From Guillardia theta CCMP2712 (taxonomy: Eukaryota; Cryptophyceae; Pyrenomonadales; Geminigeraceae): a DNA stretch of 64,000 nucleotides. Shown in pieces: positions 58,416 to 64,000 of the stretch. Every line of letters begins with the position of its first letter. Positions within the stretch are counted from its first letter, which is position 1. Below the pieces are notes generated by a model. That model was given only the letters and a program-made list of their open reading frames with translations. It did not search any database and was not told where the DNA came from. The stretch lies in contig NW_005434631.1 in NCBI RefSeq assembly GCF_000315625.1, positions 207,601 to 271,600 of the forward strand, written 5' to 3'. The position numbers and the translations under genes are program-made.

Positions 58416-59594
58416 AGCGCTTAAGTGAAAGGGAACAGAACGAGGGTCTGATCTTTGAACTTGATTCTCTTTGGCCTCAGGCAGCTAGCACAATGCAGGC
58501 TGGCTACGAAAGGCAGGAGGGATTCTCTCAACTAAGGGAGAGCAGAAAGGCAGCTAGCGGAAGGAGAAGCGAGAGGAGAGGCGGAGGACGGGAAGTCAGA
58601 GGACGCTGGATGGAAATCGAAGTTTGATGAGGCGCGTGCCTACAATGTTGTTGGATGGAGGGGGTACATCCTAAGGGGGTGGTGGTCCGTCATGACCCCA
58701 ATAGTACCGGGTACATTTCCACTTCCATCTACTGGCGCGATGTAGGCTGGGGTACCGTGGGGAAGAAACGATGGTGGGGTGCTAAATTACGAGGTTGGGG
58801 TTGGGTCCTGTAGCAAGTGGGGTGGGTTTTCCAAGATCCGCACGAGACTCGCTTAAACAAATATAGACACAGAAGCGGGGGTAGGGTTATCAAGGAAGGG
58901 TTATCGATTGAATTCAATCATATTGGACCGGTATTTTGAGCTTTCGAATCAGTTAAAAAGGGGGTAGGGTTTTTGGTTTTCATTCGCTAGGGTGGGTAGG
59001 GAGCTTTTTTCAGGGGTGCGCTGGAGATGTGATGCCAGGGTACCGGATCCTGTATTTGCAAGGTCAGGGTAGCTACATGGCTCGAATTTTCTATTACCAA
59101 AGTCAGAAAATCGACATTCCTTGAGAGCCCTCAGAGTACAAGGGCCTGGTATAACCGACGTATGTGTCTGGTGATGGAATCCTGACCACCGTATGAGTTT
59201 CCCAGAATTACAGCTCGAATGCTCAGGTGGGGTGGTATACCACTCGCTATCCTCGTTCTGCACCCCACAAAACCCATTGCTGGATGCAATCTCGGGGTCT
59301 GTCCTAGTTGATAATTAGGGGGTGGGGTAGTTTTGAGAACCCAAAACCTGGGGGGTCCTCCCAGGCCTTGCCAGAAAGAATAGATTTAGCTGGACATAGT
59401 AAATCAAAAGAATCAGCTAATATGATAAAGTACCACCCCCCTATCTACCAGACTCTTTTGCTTTCTTATTACCCCAGCTAGAATGTTATCCACCCCCTAG
59501 AATCCAGTCACCTACCCGTACCATTTGAGGATACCCACCCACCTCACCAACAACGTACTGAGGGGCCAGAGTGTGAAATCTATTTCCGTTCACC
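58416..59594. promoter_or_regulatory. Intergenic region dense in GGGGTA/GTACCGGG motifs
   Basis: 1.2 kb between the divergent ODC and 59595 genes. GGGGGTAC (58660), TAGTACCGGGTAC (58704), GGGGTACCG (58749), AGGGTACCGG (59037), GGGGTGGGGTAG (59320) and many related motifs on both strands. No ORF with family resemblance, no RNA gene seen. Confidence 0.4.
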
Positions 59595-60315
59595 ATGTTC
59601 GCTCTTGTTCGCAACGTCGAGTCTCTCAAGGCTGTCAGGTAAGACGACGGGAAGAGGAGAAACTTGCACTCTGCCTTGTACCTCTTGGTTACCAGATGCT
59701 CATTCAACTTATTCCTTCTTGCTTCATTACCCCCCCCCCCCCCCCCCCCCACACACACACACCATCTCTCCCCCTTAGTTGATAAGCTTTCCTGTGCATT
59801 GCCACGGCCCTGTGCTTGTTGCACAACTCTGTATAGTAGTGTGTGTATTTTTTTTCGTATGGAGGTATCAACCCACTGCTTTCACGTCATTCTTCACCCC
59901 TTGAAGCCATCTGTGCTTCAATGTGCAAAAATGCAACACAGCTTTAGGACTGGAACATTCTACCTGCGTCGAATACCATCTTCTTGTACCCGCTACTTGA
60001 TCCCTTTCATGAATATGTGTCGCATGCTATGCATAAGGCATTGTTTCCACATACTAAACCATCTCGAACCAAGGCATAGAATCGAGCCCATTTCTGAATA
60101 ATGATGTTTGGTCGTTGTGCAGCTATGTCGAGGCCTACGGTGCCGGCCAGTTCGATGGCCAGAGCTCTGGACACGACTTCTACGGGGTATAGTTGACCGC
60201 TCCGTTGAAATGCGCCTGACTCGACTTTCAGACCCTCTGGCTTCCCCCAACTGGATGGGTGAACAACTGTGATGGCGGCCGCTCCCACTCGTATTGTGAC
60301 TACCGCCAGCAATAA
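59595..60315 (+). CDS. Small 63-residue protein of unknown function, three exons
   Basis: ATG 59595 (MFALVRNVESLKAV) splices, after an intron with a poly-C tract, to SYVEAYGAGQFDGQSSGHDF at 60120, and this, via a 45-nt intron (60187-60231), to TLWLPPTGWVNNCDGGRSHS ending YCDYRQQ with TAA at 60313. Both junctions keep phase and have GT-AG borders. Without the second intron the frame ends after FYGV at 60190, giving 37 residues, so the 63-residue model rests on the good acceptor (CTTTCAG) and the protein-like last exon. The product is Gly/Tyr/Trp-rich with two cysteines and no signal peptide or membrane span. I recognise no family. Confidence 0.55.
59731..59762. repeat. Poly-C tract followed by (CA)n
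   Basis: About 20 consecutive C, then ACACACACAC, in the first intron of the 59595 gene. A length error here is likely. Confidence 0.8.
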
Positions 60316-60636
60316 GCTTGCACGACCAAATCCTTTGCGGTGGAGGGTACACAACATTCTAGCATATCTTTGACTTGAACATCTACGAGAACCTCAAACT
60401 TTGTTTCCTTTTTACGGCCCATACACCACAGTGGAACTGAGACTGACTACCACTTATTTTCCCATTAACGAGTGTCACGCAAATGCTACAGACTGCTTCT
60501 GGTATCGTCTGGATGACATGCGAACGCAGCAAATGGTCAAAATCTGTGAATTTATGTAGAATGTTTGCGGCGCCGCTGCAGCGGCAGACGGACAACTAAT
60601 CAACTTGCGACGTATCTGGCAATGAGCGGAGCCTGT

Positions 60637-60952
60637 GACGGAATACAAGTTTGTTAGACTTGTACTAGTCCAAAGTCACGCAGACGTCACATCGACCTTA
60701 GTTGTAACAAGACAGTTTTTGCTCAAGACCGAGTTTAATGCACACAAAACCAGAATTGAGGAGCACATGAGAGATTAGGATGTGAAACCCAAGCATCCAG
60801 ACATGAGAGGACCTTAGCAAGACGGCTAGGAAAGCCCCCCTCTTCGTCCCACACGCTACATGTCCGCCTTGCCACGTAAGTCGTCTTGGTTTACAGGAGA
60901 GTTTTTGTTAACATGGCGCTATCTGACTGGCACGGCTGGCATACGTTCCATC
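60637..60952. repeat. 316-bp direct repeat, left copy
   Basis: Begins GACGGAATACAAGTTTGTTA and ends CATACGTTCCATC. Every checkpoint compared against 61824-62139 has the same offset (1187) with no mismatch noticed. A small hairpin (ACAAGT...ACTTGT) lies at its left end. No target-site duplication or TG...CA ends. Confidence 0.93.
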
Positions 60953-61224
60953 CTCCCCCCGAGTTTCTGAAATAGTACGTTACATCGGACGTCAGAAAGT
61001 CACGCAAACAAGAATGTCAGCAGATCCAAGTCAAGATACGACGATACATCGTCAAGTTCACAGTCATGCTGAGTGGGCAATAACCATTCAAGGATTGTCC
61101 ATTCTGAAGAAGATTTTCATGCAGAGCTATTAGATGTGCAGTAAAGAGATAAGGAAGATGCATAGCGAGCGGGTGCAATGAAGAGCGATAGAGTATAGGA
61201 TAAGAGAGTCTGAAGAGAGAGAAG

Positions 61225-61263
<39 letters not shown>

Positions 61264-61823
61264 TGCCCGCCGGCATTTGAAGACCAAAAGATAAATTTTT
61301 TGAACCGTAAAGAACTTGTGACCAGAGATTGCTGCCGCGAGATTGGAACATCCGTTTCAAGGCATCTGAAGATTGTTGTGCAGTAGTACCTTGTTCGCCG
61401 ATCCAGAAGTAGCTCCAGTTATGCATGCCACAGCCTAGCTCCATGACATGAAACTTCCGCCAGATCTCCTGGTAGTTCCATTTGATCCTACTCAAAGATC
61501 AAGAAGATTAAAATCGAATAAGCTTCAAGTGCGTTTCCACACGGTTAAGCAGATATTCGACCGACCAATCTGGCTGGGGAAGGCTTGTTTTTCCAATTCG
61601 AAGATCAATCAAACAAATTGAGGCTGAAATGAGAGGCCTAAACAACTTGCGGCTAGAGAGAGAGCCTGATTGAAGAGAGGAGTCATCCGAATTTGTAAGG
61701 CTTGAATTGCATGAATTTTCGACAGTAACGAAACGATACCAAGAAAGAAAAAACTCCAGTAAACAATTCAACTAACCAAATATAAGATCAACATGATTGA
61801 GCATGTAATCGGGGCCCATAACC
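60953..61823 (-). other. Segment between the two direct repeats; weak coding signal on the minus strand
   Basis: 871 bp of moderately AT-rich DNA with a (GA)n tract (61228-61262). Minus-strand reading at 61280-61480 gives VMELGCGMHNWSYFWIGEQG followed by TTAQQSSDALKRMFQ, which vaguely resembles a gelsolin-type repeat, and at 61510-61770 a second open stretch. No start, no stop-to-stop gene structure that I trust. Possibly a gene fragment carried between the repeats. Confidence 0.3.
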
Positions 61824-62139
61824 GACGGAATACAAGTTTGTTAGACTTGTACTAGTCCAAAGTCACGCAGACGTCACATCGACCTTAGTTGTAACAAGAC
61901 AGTTTTTGCTCAAGACCGAGTTTAATGCACACAAAACCAGAATTGAGGAGCACATGAGAGATTAGGATGTGAAACCCAAGCATCCAGACATGAGAGGACC
62001 TTAGCAAGACGGCTAGGAAAGCCCCCCTCTTCGTCCCACACGCTACATGTCCGCCTTGCCACGTAAGTCGTCTTGGTTTACAGGAGAGTTTTTGTTAACA
62101 TGGCGCTATCTGACTGGCACGGCTGGCATACGTTCCATC
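61824..62139. repeat. 316-bp direct repeat, right copy
   Basis: Same length and sequence as 60637-60952 in the same orientation. Its right flank (AGCCTGCCTATC) differs at once from the left copy's flank (CTCCCCCCGAG), fixing the repeat boundary. Confidence 0.93.
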
Positions 62140-62184
62140 AGCCTGCCTATCTGATCGCCGGATGGTCGTCACGGAGGAGTTCTT

Positions 62185-62520
62185 CCTGTGGCGCGCCTGG
62201 CAGTGGCCGGGCCGCGCGGCTGCCACTGGGGCCGGGGGCGCGCCGGCTGGGCGACCCGCCGCGGCCCGTCTCCGACAGCAGTGCCACCGGTGACTGTCGG
62301 ATAAGCCGGGAGGATAAGAGTTAGTTGGTTCTCACTGTCCGATGTTTTCTCTTCTCCGAGCGCCGTCACAGTAGCCGGGCACCGTCTGACACGCTGGTTT
62401 AGTTCTCTAAAAGCCTGTTTAGAGCGCACGGTAGTACTTGACTAGTCGTTCAGTGCGGCCGACCGGGCCCGGGCCTTGCCGGTGATCGTCACCGGACGGT
62501 CCGATCACTGAGCTCAGTTC
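62185..62520. other. GC-rich island, CCGGGCC type
   Basis: Two very GC-rich blocks (62185-62300 with GGCCGGGCCGCGC, GGCGCGCCGG; 62450-62500 with GGGCCCGGGCC) separated by balanced DNA. It resembles the islands near 9230, 32460, 51200 and 55340, but no gene follows within the window. Confidence 0.5.
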
Positions 62521-64000
62521 GGTGGCTTCTTTACAGTCTCGATTTTACAAGCAATTTGTACCGGGTTTTTAAAAGACCTATATTATATTATAGAATCTGT
62601 CACGGGAGGCCTTGTACCAGAAACTCCTCGTTGCTAGTACTTCCTTGGAGTGATTTGAAGGGGTAGTTTTGCCTGGAATCCGATGGGTAATAGGGCCCGT
62701 TTCTTGTGCAGGGTTTTCGATTAGTGATGCGACGCGCCTCAGAGTCTTAAGTGTACCCCCCTCTATGAGCCTGATGTCCACGGGTGGGGGTATGCGGACC
62801 CAAGTGGAAAGGTATCTCTGCTCTATGGGTGATCACGGATCAAGCAAGGGGTGGGGTGATTTACAGAATTTCCTGTGCTCTGAATTGAAGAAAGCACAAA
62901 TTGCGTGTTTTCAAGGGTGCTATTAGTCAAAGTTTGTTGTATTTTTATGGTGGGGTGGTAATATTTGAAATATACCCATAAATGTTTTGCTGGGTGTTGA
63001 AAGATCTTTCGGGGTGACTTTTGTTGGGGTGGTTTTTTTAAAACCTGTTTTATAAGTTTTTTTTTAAAATACTAAAAATAGTTTTAGGCTCCAAAAAGTA
63101 AAATAGTTTGACTTGCAGCTTGCTGAAACGACATTGAGTGAAAACGTTTCACGAATAGAGAAGAATTTGCTCTTGGAAGCAAAATGTGAAATGATCTTCT
63201 TTCAGTTTTTACAACGAGCCCCCCTAGCCATCTCACCTCAATTTCTAAAAATATCAACAAAGCGTTCCTTCTGGTACCTTTGGTTTCTCATTTTAGCATC
63301 AAATGACTTCGATCGTTGTGATCTCCCCTGCCAGGTCAATAAGGCTGACCAAAAAAACATTGTTTTTAACTTTGTTTTAAACAGGGGTGAGCGAATTCGA
63401 TTTCGGCTACAGGTATCTGAATTGGGTCTCATGTTCGTCAAGATCATCAAAGCTCTTTTTGTAATATAAATATTTGCCAACTTGAATTCAAATTTCACAA
63501 GCAAAAAGCATCAAAATGTCAAATTAGAGGAGCCCTACTGAAAACGAAGCAAAATACAATTGAATTCCCCCCAACCCTACCCGTGAAATCGAGAATGCTA
63601 TTGCTGTGTCCCATGACCCATCATCTAGTACCCCTACCCCCTTTTACCTCTCTTTGGAGAACTACCCCGCCTTCATCTTTCAAACTTGAATAATCTGCGA
63701 TTTCAATTGACGATCTATAAAGTTTAAATATTATATGAGTATTTGAAGAAATAAACGTTCAAATTAAAATTTATTTTTGAACATTTGAGCTCAAAATCTT
63801 CCACCCTACGGGATATTTTCAACAGACCCCAACAAAGTAGCAGGACCCGTCCACTGATCACCCCCACCCCCTTTTTGATAAATTTCCTCTCCTCCTTCGC
63901 TCGACTCCCGCCCAACCCTCTCCTCTCGTTCTTGCAATCCCCCTTCACCTTCCCCCCTCTCTCTTTCTCATCCTTTCCCGTCCCTCCTTTTTCTCCTCAA
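62521..64000. other. AT-rich, gene-poor end of the window
   Basis: Contains GGGGTA/TACCCC motifs (62660, 62750, 62940, 63625) and long A/T tracts (63040-63110, 63720-63790). A 118-codon ORF at 63113-63469 has AT-rich, biased composition and no family features, and I do not call it a gene. The last 120 bp turn C/T-rich. Confidence 0.5.

Noticed and set aside
60007-60357. Minus-strand ORF with a hydrophobic N terminus
   Set aside because: It is the antisense of the 59595 gene exons, which have consistent splice phase on the plus strand.
61130-61771. Gelsolin/villin domain gene
   Set aside because: Only one short stretch resembles a gelsolin repeat; no supported start, splice pattern or second repeat.
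60637-62139. LTR retrotransposon with 316-bp LTRs
   Set aside because: No TG...CA ends, no primer-binding site or polypurine tract placed correctly, no gag-pol sequence in the 871-bp interior.
63113-63469. 118-codon ORF in the AT-rich end
   Set aside because: Composition-driven, no family features, no splice partners or promoter context.

Overview
This is nuclear DNA from a protist with short, numerous spliceosomal introns (many only 44-61 nt, others expanded by polypurine or polypyrimidine low-complexity DNA). Two proteins (50128-50844 and 56259-56722) begin with a signal peptide followed by an Ala-Ser-Ala-Phe-Ala-Pro-type junction, the hallmark of import into a red-algal-derived secondary plastid. 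A ciliary gene (CFAP206), a plant-like tRNA-Ala and compact gene spacing fit a flagellated alga. A cryptophyte such as Guillardia is my inference. One 100-base N run (36429-36528) marks an assembly gap.

Layout, left to right: mitochondrial complex I assembly methyltransferase NDUFAF5 (430-3458 +); RNA methyltransferase of the THUMP/UPF0020 type (3703-6692 -); SMP-30-like secreted protein (6800-9000 +); cereblon (9353-12075 +); a repeat-dominated stretch (12076-14097); GT61 glycosyltransferase (14098-15615 -); a 29-codon ORF and a small PDZ protein (16.3-17.5 kb); an ankyrin/IQ/TPR-like region on the minus strand (18.1-22.95 kb); a histidine-rich methyltransferase (23604-24927 +); a very large minus-strand gene (25249-31886); an unrecognised gene (32990-35588 +); CFAP206 (35639-38319 -); a CX5R inositol-phosphatase-like gene (38838-42271 +); an SK-type potassium channel (42520-44888 -); a PH-DUF4116-ankyrin gene (45395-49932 +); a plastid-type CDGSH protein (50128-50844 -); tRNA-Ala(AGC) (51519-51591 -); XPB helicase (51923-55300 -); a small plastid membrane protein (56259-56722 +); ornithine decarboxylase (56913-58415 -); a 63-residue protein (59595-60315 +). 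The last 3.7 kb is gene-poor and holds an exact 316-bp direct repeat, a GC-rich island and AT-rich DNA.

The most remarkable object is the 25249-31886 gene. Phase-consistent splicing joins three ankyrin segments, a CMTR2-like mRNA cap-2 2'-O-methyltransferase domain, a FEN/XPG-type PIN nuclease-like domain, a G-patch and the degenerate second RrmJ domain typical of CMTR2 into one protein of about 2090 residues. Exon lengths are consistent with one reading frame except for a single missing base near 28265. A protein that joins cap methylation to a nuclease fold and an RNA-helicase-recruiting motif would be new to me.

Genes are not arranged in functional operons. Convergent and divergent neighbours are often separated by fewer than 150 bp. 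Longer intergenic stretches share TACCCC/GGGGTA and GTACC motifs and several contain short GC-rich CCGGGCC islands, which look like shared promoter or dispersed-element signatures.
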